The position numbers were made by a program, and so were the translations under genes. From Shimazuella alba (GTDB lineage Bacteria; Bacillota; Bacilli; Thermoactinomycetales; Thermoactinomycetaceae), in contig NZ_WUUL01000004.1 of NCBI RefSeq assembly GCF_009831235.1, forward strand, positions 1 to 64,000: a DNA stretch of 64,000 nt, written 5' to 3'. Shown one piece after another: positions 35,866 through 43,691 of this stretch; position 1 is the first letter of the stretch, and each line of letters begins with the position of its first letter. The notes below the pieces were generated by a model. It had not been told where the DNA came from. It saw only the letters and a program-made list of their open reading frames with translations, and searched no databases.

Positions 35866-36165
35866 GATAAGGTAAATGAAATTACACTACTCGATATTTT
35901 AGGGACAGAGCGTGATGAAATTGTAGATCTTGTACAGATGAAAATCGAGAAGAAGCGCATTATGAACCATTTGCACATTTTAGATGATCGAGAGCAAGAA
36001 GTGATCCGCAATCGTTTTGGCTTAGAGGGTTTGGATGAAAAGACACAGCGAGAAATAGCGAAAGAATTGGGAATATCACGCTCTTATGTATCAAGAATAG
36101 AGAAACGAGCGTTGATTAAGTTGTTTCATGAATTTTATCGGAAGCCATGGAAGAAGCATAAGTAA
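35866..36165 (+). pseudogene. sigK: 3' part of sigK (SpoIIIC-like), regions 3-4
   Basis: From GATAAGGTAAATGAAATT the frame reads [20 protein letters not shown], then [20 protein letters not shown] and [20 protein letters not shown], ending [16 protein letters not shown]. This is the C-terminal third of Sig[25 protein letters not shown] is its region 4.2 helix-turn-helix. The frame is open upstream but not sigK-like (HHIYKDK), so the gene begins abruptly at the same codon where B. subtilis skin interrupts sigK and where spoIIIC begins. As a separate unit it cannot act as a sigma factor; it needs joining to a 5' part. The matching internal piece is at 12450-12545. Confidence 0.88.
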
Positions 36166-36319
36166 TATCTTGAGTTTTTGACCGTAATTATTTCACTTAA
36201 AAAGGAGAAATGATTGGAATTACATTTCCTGTTTCCTATATCTAATACTCTTGAGTTGATTTGATTATTATGATAATCTATAATCGATTTTACGTTGAAA
36301 GGGTGTCTTATAAGCCAAT

Positions 36320-36398
36320 GATCTACTAATCCTATTATCAAAACATTCGTTTTTAAATGCGAGATTTTAACTGGATAGGATTAGTATAGGCTTTTTTA
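36320..36398 (+). terminator. Long-loop terminator after the sigK fragment
   Basis: ACTAATCCTAT at about 36326-36336 pairs with ATAGGATTAGT at about 36375-36385, followed by ATAGGCTTTTTTATA. The loop is long, so moderate confidence. Confidence 0.5.
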
Positions 36399-36410
36399 TA
36401 TAGTAAGAGG

Positions 36411-36496
36411 AACTATCCTTCTAGGAAAGGAGGATAGTGTCTTTTCATGTGCCTACGCCTCCTATCTGGATTCTATGGATAGGAGGCTTTTTTATG
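36411..36496 (+). promoter_or_regulatory. Leader-peptide attenuator in front of vat
   Basis: AAAGGAGG (36426-36433) precedes a 11-codon leader frame, MCLRLLSGFYG, at 36447-36482. The terminator stem GCCTCCTATC (36457-36466) and GATAGGAGGC (36478-36487), followed by TTTTTTAT, lies inside the leader frame. An upstream hairpin ACTATCCT/AGGATAGT holds part of the ribosome-binding site, and AGGAGG can instead pair with CCTCCT to stop the terminator forming. This is the layout of antibiotic-induced ribosome-mediated attenuation: a ribosome stalled by drug on the leader would let transcription reach vat. The spacing to the ATG is long. Confidence 0.65.
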
Positions 36497-36647
36497 CAAT
36501 TCGGTCTCAACAAGATAAGGAGAAAGATTGGGATATGTAATATCAAAAAGCTTAAAATGGAAGTTTCGTTTAAATATGTCTCTGGGGTTGGAATTAACTA
36601 GATAGGGTTCGTTAGCCTATTAAATAAAAAGTAGAGGAATGATTGCA

Positions 36648-37277
36648 ATGGTCGGACCTAATCCTAATGTGAAATATCCAATCGAAGGTAATCGTAATGT
36701 TCAATTTATTAAAACCACGATTACGAAATCAAATATTATTGTAGGAGACTATTCCTATTATGATGCGGAAAATGGTAAATCATTTGAAGAACAAGTATTG
36801 CATCACTATGAATTTCTAGGTGATCGATTAATTATCGGGAAATTTTGTGCAATTGCGCGAGGTGTCACTTTTATTATGAATGGGGCCAATCACCGTATGG
36901 ATGGTTCTACTTATCCATTCAACATTTTCGGTAAAGGATGGGAAAAGTTTACCCCTACTTTAGACGCTCTTCCATTAAAAGGAGATACACGAGTTGGAAA
37001 TGATGTCTGGATTGGAAAAGATGCAACAATCATGCCAGGTGTAACCATTGGGGATGGTGTCATTGTTGCTGCCCAATCAGTTGTCAGCAAAGACGTAGAA
37101 CCTTATACCATAGTTGGGGGAAACCCAGCAAAATCGATAAGACTTCGATATGAAAAAGAAATAGTGAATGATTGGTTAGCAATGAAGTGGTGGGATTGGG
37201 ACATTGATATCATCTCGAATCATATTGATCTCATAGTCAATGGAGATATAGATGCTTTAAAAAAGGTAATTAGGTAA
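36648..37277 (+). CDS. vat: Vat-family streptogramin A/xenobiotic acetyltransferase
   Basis: A 209-residue hexapeptide-repeat acetyltransferase. It starts [20 protein letters not shown] and has the family landmarks [40 protein letters not shown] (catalytic His in NGANH), [13 protein letters not shown], then left-handed helix repeats [20 protein letters not shown] and [13 protein letters not shown]. Vat enzymes acetylate the hydroxyl of streptogramin A antibiotics; related XAT enzymes act on chloramphenicol. ATG 36648 has AGAGGA nine bases upstream; 36639 is too close to it. The leader attenuator upstream supports an antibiotic-resistance role. Confidence 0.9.
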   Translation: MVGPNPNVKYPIEGNRNVQFIKTTITKSNIIVGDYSYYDAENGKSFEEQVLHHYEFLGDRLIIGKFCAIARGVTFIMNGANHRMDGSTYPFNIFGKGWEKFTPTLDALPLKGDTRVGNDVWIGKDATIMPGVTIGDGVIVAAQSVVSKDVEPYTIVGGNPAKSIRLRYEKEIVNDWLAMKWWDWDIDIISNHIDLIVNGDIDALKKVIR

Positions 37278-37349
37278 TTGCATGGAAAAGGTCCACTTAA
37301 AGATACCAGCTATAACAACACTGATAAAAAAGAAGAGGTTGGTATTCAA

Positions 37350-37688
37350 GTGAGTAATGAAAAAAAGGAACAAGAGCAGGTAGTATTAATAAATGTGTTT
37401 ACTGCTAAGCCAAGCAAGCTTGAAGAATTAATTGCTTTTCAATCTAAAGCAATGCATTCTTTAACAGATAATGACGATATTCCTGGTTGGATTGGTGCAC
37501 GTTGGCATCGTTCTATCCATGACAATAAAGCAGTGATGATGATTACGTTTGAAAATATCCAATTTGCAAACAACTGGTTGAAGAATTTGAATTCAAGTGA
37601 ACATGTAGACAAGATTAAGCATCTAGTTGAAAAAACGGAGGGAGGATATTATACGCTAGTCAAAAAGGTTGGAACAATGGATATATAG
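37350..37688 (+). CDS. Antibiotic biosynthesis monooxygenase (ABM) domain protein
   Basis: A protein of about 112 residues from GTG 37350 (TTG 37278 would add 24 residues and abuts the vat stop). The core VVLINVFTAKPSKLEELIAFQSK, WIGARWHRSIHDNKAVMMIT and FANNWLKNLNSSEHVDKIKH is the dimeric alpha/beta barrel of ABM/YgiN-like proteins, which include quinol monooxygenases and small-molecule-modifying enzymes. It lies directly downstream of vat in the same direction and probably shares its transcript. Substrate unknown. Confidence 0.75.
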   Translation: MSNEKKEQEQVVLINVFTAKPSKLEELIAFQSKAMHSLTDNDDIPGWIGARWHRSIHDNKAVMMITFENIQFANNWLKNLNSSEHVDKIKHLVEKTEGGYYTLVKKVGTMDI

Positions 37689-37777
37689 GGAGTACAGTAA
37701 CAATCCACTTAGGGATAGGGGTACATGTCCATCAAACTAAAAACCGAATTTGCCAAAAAATAAAAAAAGATACTATA

Positions 37778-37811
37778 AACCTTAACTCGATCTTTGAGTT
37801 AAGGTTTTTTC
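37778..37811 (+). terminator. Intrinsic terminator of the vat operon
   Basis: AACCTTAACTC pairs with GAGTTAAGGTT, followed by TTTTTC. Confidence 0.85.
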
Positions 37812-37920
37812 TTGCCATTTTCTATTTTTGTTTGAAATGCTATAAAGTACACAAGATCCCAAGGAGCTCGACATTTTCCATTGTATGGTTTGATTGCTTG
37901 CTCTCAAAAGAGAATAGATA

Positions 37921-38209
37921 TCAGCTGTCATTTATTATAACATTGCGAGATCCCTTTCTCCCTTCCTCCAAGCCAGCCCTGAGTACCGGGGGATTTACAA
38001 TGTGAATGGTATTTCTGGTGGGATCTGGTGCAGGCAATCCTTCGATAGGTCCGAAGTTTTCTTCCATCAAAGGGACAGGTCCGCACATGCCTACGTGCTT
38101 GACGTAAATATTTACGTCAAGCACGTCTCTGTGAGCGGTAGGTTTCCACTACTTTTCCGTCTTCATTCACGAGAATAACTGTGTCTCCTGTGTTATTAAC
38201 GATGTTCAT
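37921..38209 (-). pseudogene. Phage/actinobacterial-type gene split by a frameshift
   Basis: ATG 38209 opens NIVNNTGDTVILVNEDGKVV and closes after 30 residues. Overlapping it by eight bases, GTG 38124 opens LDVNIYVKHVGMCGPVPLME, then ENFGPIEGLPAPDPTRNTIH and VNPPVLRAGLEEGR. In phage and actinobacterial relatives known to me these two parts form one protein (an opening like NIVNxTxHxITI, later GEVxGLPxPxxxTIYIVSxLVA), so a frameshift has probably split it; translational coupling of two genes is the alternative. The normal C-terminal PDTGP segment is missing. Composition is G+C-richer than the flanks. Confidence 0.55.
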
Positions 38210-38533
38210 TGTATCTCTTCTCCAAAGGTAGATCGACTATATCTCTCCTAAAACTTTATGGAAGGGAAAAGATGTTGTCAATAAAGTTTTCGCTCATGTT
38301 CTTCTAGAATATGTATCTTGATCTTGTGATGAAGCATTACCACTCCTTCGATTTCAACTTACAACACTTGACGAAGGATAGATGCTACCGTACTGCATGC
38401 ATGATAGGAACAACCTGATAAATATTCAGACGTCAACAAATCTATTTCATCTTCCTGTAATCTTTTCTTATTTAAAAATACAGATAGACATTACGCTAAC
38501 TTTTTTATACTCTATAAACAAGGAGGCTGATTT
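38210..38533. other. Gap between divergent genes
   Basis: No coding frame or strong hairpin. It must hold the promoter of DUF485/actP; TATACT at about 38507 is a candidate -10 box. Confidence 0.35.
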
Positions 38534-38851
38534 TTGTTGGTAGATAAAAATGAAAACGATTACAAAAAAATTGCTCAATCTCCCCTTTTTCGCGAGTTGA
38601 TTCAAAAAAAGAAGAGTTTTATCATTCCTACTACGATTTTCTTTTTTGTATTTTATTTTGCCTTACCAGTTCTTACTTCATATTCCACTGTATTAAATCA
38701 TTCTGCTTTTGGTCCGATTTCTTGGGCATGGGTTTTTGCATTCGCTCAATTCATTATGACTTGGGGGTTATGTCTACTGTATTCCAGCAAAGCAAAAACA
38801 TTTGATAACATAGTCGAACAAATAAAAGGAGTAGGAGGCGAAGAGAAGTGA
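38534..38851 (+). CDS. DUF485 membrane protein (YjcH-like), partner of ActP
   Basis: A 105-residue protein with two transmembrane helices. It has the DUF485 pattern: SPLFRELIQKKKSFIIPTTI, FFVFYFALPVLTSYST, then WAWVFAFAQFIMTWGLCLLY and a charged tail. TTG 38534 follows AGGAGG with seven-base spacing. Proteins of this family are encoded directly before the acetate symporter ActP; their role in its function is not settled. Its stop overlaps the actP start. Confidence 0.85.
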   Translation: MLVDKNENDYKKIAQSPLFRELIQKKKSFIIPTTIFFFVFYFALPVLTSYSTVLNHSAFGPISWAWVFAFAQFIMTWGLCLLYSSKAKTFDNIVEQIKGVGGEEK

Positions 38852-40386
38852 ATTATACTGCGTTTTGGCTATTTTTGCTAATTGTAGCTATTACTCTCGT
38901 TATCACTTTTTTCGCCGCCAGAAAAACAAATACGACAAGTGAATTTTATACGGCTGGTGGAGGGTTAACTGCTTGGCAAAATGGTCTGGCTATTGCTGGT
39001 GATTACATGTCAGCGGCATCATTTTTAGGGATAGCAGGAATGATAGCGCTTACGGGTTTTGATGGTTTTTTTTATAGTATTGGTTTTCTTGTTGCATACT
39101 TAGTTGTACTTTATTTGGTCGCGGAACCATTGCGCAACCTTGGCAAATATACAATGGCCGATGTAATTGCTTCTCGGTTTAAAAATAAAAATATTCGCAG
39201 TGTTGTCGCTTTAAATTCAATTGCTATTTCTATTTTTTATATGATCGCACAGTTAGTTGGTGCGGGTGCTTTAATTAAGTTGCTACTAGGTCTAGATTAT
39301 TCTACTTCTGTGCTTATTGTCGGTGTTCTGATGACCGTATATGTGGTTTTTGGCGGGATGATGGCGACGAGCTGGGTCCAGATTATTAAAGCAGTTTTAC
39401 TTCTTATTGGAACTTTTATTATCTCTGTTATGGTCTTTGCTAAGTTTGATTTTAGTATTACAAACATGTTTCAGCATATGAAAGAAGCAACTCCACTGGG
39501 GGACGCCTTCTTAAATCCAGGTAACAAGTTCAAAGATGGGTTGGATAACATCTCACTGAACTTGGGGCTGGTACTTGGAACTGCGGGTTTGCCTCATATT
39601 TTAATTCGCTTTTTTACTGTAAAAGATGCACCTACTGCTCGTAAATCCGTAGTAAATGCCACTTGGATTATTGGTATTTTCTATATCATGACGATCTTCT
39701 TAGGCTTTGGTGCAGCTGCTTTTGTAGGAACAGGTGTGATTGAAAAGGCAAATGCAGCTGGGAATATGGCGGCTCCCTTGTTAGCAAAAGCACTAGGCGG
39801 GGACTTTTTATTCGCCTTTATTTCTGCAGTAGCTTTTGCGACGATTCTTGCCGTTGTTGCGGGACTGGTATTGTCAGCTGCTTCTGCTTTTGCACATGAT
39901 TTTTATAGCCATATCATACGGAAAGGGGAAGCCAGCGAAAAAGAGCAGATGAATGCTGCAAAATGGGCATCTGTTGGGGTATCTATTATCTCTATCATTC
40001 TCGCTTTATTTGCCCAAAAGTTAAATGTTGCCTTCTTGGTAGGTCTAGCATTTGCAGTAGCTGCTAGCGCTAACTTGCCAGTTATATTGTTTACCATATT
40101 CTGGCGTCGTTTTAATACAACCGGTGCGATCGCAAGTATGTTAGTAGGATTATTTAGCTCCTTAATCTTAGTAGCGATCAGTCCAAACGTCTGGAGCCCC
40201 GAAGTGGGGAAAGCTATCTTAGTAGGAGATCCATTGATCAGCTTAACCAATCCAGGTATCATCTCAATACCACTTGGCTTCTTAGCAGCATATTTGGGAA
40301 CAATATTTTCGTCTTCCAAACAAGAAGACAATTATGATGAGATTTTGGTTCGGTCACAAATTGGGATAAAAGAATCAGGAAGATAA
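38848..40386 (+). CDS. actP: Cation/acetate symporter ActP
   Basis: A 512-residue sodium:solute symporter with about 13 transmembrane helices. Signature parts: EFYTAGGGLTAWQNGLAIAG, DYMSAASFLGIAGMIALTG, ADVIASRFKNKNIRSVVALN, GLPHILIRFFTVKDAPTARK and the C-terminal PVILFTIFWRRFNTTGA. ActP takes up acetate and other short monocarboxylates (glycolate, pyruvate) with a cation. GTG 38848 overlaps the DUF485 stop, so the pair is coupled. A clear terminator follows. Confidence 0.92.
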   Translation: MNYTAFWLFLLIVAITLVITFFAARKTNTTSEFYTAGGGLTAWQNGLAIAGDYMSAASFLGIAGMIALTGFDGFFYSIGFLVAYLVVLYLVAEPLRNLGKYTMADVIASRFKNKNIRSVVALNSIAISIFYMIAQLVGAGALIKLLLGLDYSTSVLIVGVLMTVYVVFGGMMATSWVQIIKAVLLLIGTFIISVMVFAKFDFSITNMFQHMKEATPLGDAFLNPGNKFKDGLDNISLNLGLVLGTAGLPHILIRFFTVKDAPTARKSVVNATWIIGIFYIMTIFLGFGAAAFVGTGVIEKANAAGNMAAPLLAKALGGDFLFAFISAVAFATILAVVAGLVLSAASAFAHDFYSHIIRKGEASEKEQMNAAKWASVGVSIISIILALFAQKLNVAFLVGLAFAVAASANLPVILFTIFWRRFNTTGAIASMLVGLFSSLILVAISPNVWSPEVGKAILVGDPLISLTNPGIISIPLGFLAAYLGTIFSSSKQEDNYDEILVRSQIGIKESGR

Positions 40387-40410
40387 GTGAAGGATTTTTT
40401 GAGAGATAGT

Positions 40411-40447
40411 GAAAAGCAGCAGGAAAAGGACTGCTGCTTCTTTACTA
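40411..40447 (+). terminator. Intrinsic terminator of actP
   Basis: AAGCAGCAG pairs with CTGCTGCTT, followed by CTTTACT. Confidence 0.8.
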
Positions 40448-40479
40448 TAAGTTACAAAGGGTAAAGGTAGGAAATGGCA

Positions 40480-40966
40480 TTAATCCTTGAAGTCGGTATC
40501 AATGGTTCCTTGTAAAAATGTACGCGGAATATTAAGGGCGTAAAATTTCTTTAAATCTATTTTTCGAGAATATACGTACCAGGGTTAGTGGTTAATGTTT
40601 CGCATGCTGCTTGTGCTGTGGCTAAGTCACCGTCATTGATGAAAATCTCTCGAAAACTCTCAAACGGCAAGAGGAAAGGTTGTCCCATTTCGCTATCGCC
40701 AAAAGCAAGCTTAGTGTCTTGTCCTTCGGCCTGAAAATGAGCAAACATTCCTTCTGCGATGGATTGTACTTCTTCGACTAATATAGCTCCCATAAAAATC
40801 AAACGGCGAACTCTCTCGGGTATATCCTGGGCGATATATTGCACCACAGCACCACCAAGGCTGTGTCCAAGCAAAATAATATCGCTTAAATCATTTTCCA
40901 CAATCATGTCAATAATCGATTAGACATGTTTGATATCGACAAACTTATCTCCATTTTTTTCGTTTC
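40480..40966 (-). pseudogene. Decayed alpha/beta hydrolase gene
   Basis: The central frame (40557-40907) contains LSDIILLGHSLGGAVVQYIA, with the nucleophile elbow GHSLG, and PERVRRLIFMGAIL. Upstream, an in-frame TAA interrupts GDKFVDIKHV, stop, SIIDMIVEND. Downstream, after a frameshift, NIPRTFLQGTIDTDFKD gives the normal C-terminal strand and acidic loop. The N-terminal third (oxyanion HG motif) is missing. At least two lesions plus the truncation make it a pseudogene. Confidence 0.7.
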
Positions 40967-41045
40967 CTCTCTGTGTGATTTGATTGAGATATGCTAATAT
41001 AAAAAAGACTGTAAAATCAGTCTTCGTCTCATAGAAGGATCGAAA

Positions 41046-41333
41046 ATGAACACTATTCGCAATCGTTACTGGGAGATTCTGATCAAGGAGCCTTTCAAGA
41101 TGGTGATGAAGCGACCCGATGACAACCGGCCTAAGTATTGGCTCGAGGCGAATAGTGAGGTATATCTCCTCATTGTCTCTAGTAGTGAAGTTCTTGCTCA
41201 CAAGGTCGAATATATTGGTAGTGAGAATGTTGTGGGCAATCCGCTTGGTTCCTTCGATTGGAGTGCCATGAAGGACAACAAGGAGTATAGTCTCGGTAAA
41301 ATTGCTAAGGTGAAGAAGCTTTCTAAAAAGTAG
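41046..41333 (+). CDS. Hypothetical protein, G+C-rich cassette
   Basis: A 95-residue basic protein starting NTIRNRYWEILIKEPFKMVM, with KYWLEANSEVYLLIVSSSEV and ending KEYSLGKIAKVKKLSKK. ATG 41046 follows AAGGA with eight-base spacing, and TAATAT at about 40999 could be a -10 box. A terminator without T-run follows. No family recognised. The single-gene layout matches the other acquired cassettes; the broken hydrolase lies right beside it. Confidence 0.55.
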   Translation: MNTIRNRYWEILIKEPFKMVMKRPDDNRPKYWLEANSEVYLLIVSSSEVLAHKVEYIGSENVVGNPLGSFDWSAMKDNKEYSLGKIAKVKKLSKK

Positions 41334-41378
41334 TGGTTTTATCTTGGATATCTAATAAAAGCTATTCAGGATAAATTA

Positions 41379-41410
41379 GGTTTGAGCATCCTGTCAAGGT
41401 TGCTCAAACC
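41379..41410 (+). terminator. Terminator-type hairpin without T-run
   Basis: GGTTTGAGCA (41379-41388) pairs perfectly with TGCTCAAACC (41401-41410). Confidence 0.6.
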
Positions 41411-41454
41411 GCAATAATGTTAAAAAAGAAAACTATTTTCTCTATTATTATTCA

Positions 41455-42081
41455 CTAATCCACTCGTGTTTTCCTCTCCGCTTTCCCCAATAAGTAATCT
41501 GCTAATATCGCGAGTATCGCCGTGATGATCGCACTGGTATATATTTTTACTGGGTCGCGCAGGTTAATTCCAGAGTAAATCTCTTTCCCCAATCCTTCAC
41601 CGCCAATAAATGGAGCTAAGGTAGCTACACCTATCGCAATAACAGCTGCTAAGCGAATACCAGAAAAAATAAAAGATAGAGAAAGCGGGATTTGGACTTT
41701 GCGCAAGAGTTGAAATTTGGTCATTCCTACACCTTTACCCGCTTCTAATGTACTCTGATCTACTTCTTTTAACCCAACATAGGTATTACGGATGATGGGT
41801 AAGAGGGAATAGAGAAAAAGTGCAATAACAACCGAGGAGAAACCGATCCCGAATATAACCATTAACATTGCAAGCAGAGCAAGGCTAGGAAAGACTTGGA
41901 TTAAGTTTGCAATGGCTAAGATATATTTTCCTGCTCTTTCGTTCTTAGCAGATAAGATGCCAAGAGGAATACCTACGATCAATGCTAATACTAAACCTAA
42001 CAGTACCATGACGATATGTTGCCCGATTAGCAAAAGTAAGTTATCCCAATTGTGCTGTAAATAGCGGATTACTGCATCCAT
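41455..42081 (-). CDS. opuCD: Compatible-solute ABC transporter permease (OpuCD-like)
   Basis: A 208-residue permease with five or six transmembrane helices. The EAA loop is STLEAGKGVGMTKFQLLRKV followed by QIPLSLSFIFSGIRLAAVI. It is the last gene of a four-gene operon (ATPase, permease, binding protein, permease) that imports glycine betaine, carnitine or choline for osmoprotection. The gap to the binding-protein gene is 11 bases. It is a paralogue of the permease at 43038. Confidence 0.88.
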   Translation of the reverse strand: MDAVIRYLQHNWDNLLLLIGQHIVMVLLGLVLALIVGIPLGILSAKNERAGKYILAIANLIQVFPSLALLAMLMVIFGIGFSSVVIALFLYSLLPIIRNTYVGLKEVDQSTLEAGKGVGMTKFQLLRKVQIPLSLSFIFSGIRLAAVIAIGVATLAPFIGGEGLGKEIYSGINLRDPVKIYTSAIITAILAILADYLLGKAERKTRVD

Positions 42082-42092
42082 TCATCCTCACC

Positions 42093-42983
42093 TCATTTCT
42101 TGAGTAGTCCTTGTTGCTGCAAAAATTCTTTCGCTACTTGTTCCGGCTCCTGCATATCAATGTCCACTTTTGCGTTTAGAGTTCGCATGGTATCAATATC
42201 TATTTTGCCACTTAATTTTTTTAAGGCTTTGTCCATAGCTGGATATTTTTTCAAGGTTTCCTCTAAGGCTACAGTAGAGGCATCATAAGGTGGAAAGAAA
42301 TGTCGATCATCTTCTAAAGTGACTAAGTTGTATTGTTTAATTCGAGCATCAGAAGAATACGCCAAGACGATATCCATTTGTTTATTCGCTACTGCTTTAT
42401 AAACTAAGTTGATCTCCATAGGAAACACATTTTTAAAAGATAATCCATATGTTTTGACAAATGGTTTGTATCCATCATTGTCTCGTTCCATCCAAGAAGT
42501 ATCTACACCAAGACGCATTTCTTTCGCTACTTTTCTTAGATCGGAAATCTTTTTCAAGTTGTATTTATCAGCAACTTCTTTTGTGACGGTAAAGGCATAC
42601 GTATTTTCAAACCCGAGGGGAGTGTACCATTTATAATGGTAGTATTTCGAAAAACCTTGTTGTGCCTGTCTTAACACACTCTGCTTATCTTTCGTTTGCT
42701 GAATTGGAAACCAGTCATTAAAAATTTCTCCTGTGTATAAAGTACCCAACTGAATTTCATTTTCTTTTAATGCATTGACAATAAAAGGACTAGAAGACAG
42801 ATCGGTCTTTACATCAACATTCACATTGGAGCCCTGTTCGATCAAGTATTTGTACATATATCCAAGTATTTTTGTCTCCGTAAATGTTTGCGTTCCTACG
42901 GTAATGGTGTCCTTTGTGGTGCACCCAGACAGCAGGATCAACATCGATAGAGCAATAGGGAGAAGTGCTTTTTGTAGTCTCAT
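42093..42983 (-). CDS. opuCC: Substrate-binding lipoprotein of the OpuC-type transporter
   Basis: A 296-residue lipoprotein: signal LPIALSMLILLSGC with the lipidated Cys near residue 21, then DTITVGTQTFTETKILGYMY, the start of the OpuAC/OsmX-type binding domain. Further landmarks are LGTLYTGEIFNDWF, MRLGVDTSWMERDNDGYKPF and VLAYSSDARIKQYNLVTLED, and DIDTMRTLNAKVD near the end, which shape the aromatic/acidic pocket for quaternary amines. OpuB (choline only) and OpuC (broad) cannot be told apart here. ATG 42983 lies after GGAGGTAG. Confidence 0.9.
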   Translation of the reverse strand: MRLQKALLPIALSMLILLSGCTTKDTITVGTQTFTETKILGYMYKYLIEQGSNVNVDVKTDLSSSPFIVNALKENEIQLGTLYTGEIFNDWFPIQQTKDKQSVLRQAQQGFSKYYHYKWYTPLGFENTYAFTVTKEVADKYNLKKISDLRKVAKEMRLGVDTSWMERDNDGYKPFVKTYGLSFKNVFPMEINLVYKAVANKQMDIVLAYSSDARIKQYNLVTLEDDRHFFPPYDASTVALEETLKKYPAMDKALKKLSGKIDIDTMRTLNAKVDIDMQEPEQVAKEFLQQQGLLKK

Positions 42984-43037
42984 ATGTATACAACAGAATT
43001 CTGTTGGACTACCTCCTTTTCGGGCGTAATGAGAACC

Positions 43038-43691
43038 TTAAGCGGATTGTTCGCGACTTGTAGTCTGTTTGGTTAAAAATTTCTCCAATGCTCCAAGGAG
43101 AAAGTCAATTACGATTGCTAATATCATAGTGGTAATAGAAGAAGCGAAGATTAGTGGTTTGTCGTAAACACTCAAACCTCCATAAATCAATTCTCCTAGC
43201 CCGCCTGCACCGATCAATGTGGCTAAGGTGGCCCAGCTAATGATATAGATGGTGGTCAATCGGATACCAGACATCAAATAGGGGATGGCCAACGGTAATT
43301 CGATACGAAATAATCGTTGTTTTCCATCATATCCCATGCCTCGTGCAGCTTCGATGATGCTCTCATCAATTGACTTAAATCCTGAATAGGTATTTCGTAA
43401 TATGGGTAACAAGGAATACAAGAAGAGAGCTATGATAGCTGGAAATTTTCCTATTCCGATTAAGGGAATCAAGATTGCTAACAGCGCTAAACTAGGGATA
43501 GTTTGAAAGATGTTAGTGATAGAAAATGCGATAGATCGAAGCCATGTGTTTTTTGTTTTTACTAAGTAAATACCTAATGGAACGGCAACGATAATACCAA
43601 GTATAAGTGCAGTGCCAGAAATAATGAGATGCTCGATCATCGCACTCCACAGATCACTTCCACGAGTAGCAAAGATTTTAATATAGTCCAT
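43038..43691 (-). CDS. opuCB: Compatible-solute ABC transporter permease (OpuCB-like)
   Basis: A 217-residue permease, six hydrophobic segments, with the EAA loop SIIEAARGMGYDGKQRLFRI followed by ELPLAIPYLMSGIRLTTIYI. It directly follows the ATPase gene (stop and start adjacent) and pairs with the permease at 41455 to form the membrane channel. Composition matches the rest of the chromosome. Confidence 0.88.
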   Translation of the reverse strand: MDYIKIFATRGSDLWSAMIEHLIISGTALILGIIVAVPLGIYLVKTKNTWLRSIAFSITNIFQTIPSLALLAILIPLIGIGKFPAIIALFLYSLLPILRNTYSGFKSIDESIIEAARGMGYDGKQRLFRIELPLAIPYLMSGIRLTTIYIISWATLATLIGAGGLGELIYGGLSVYDKPLIFASSITTMILAIVIDFLLGALEKFLTKQTTSREQSA

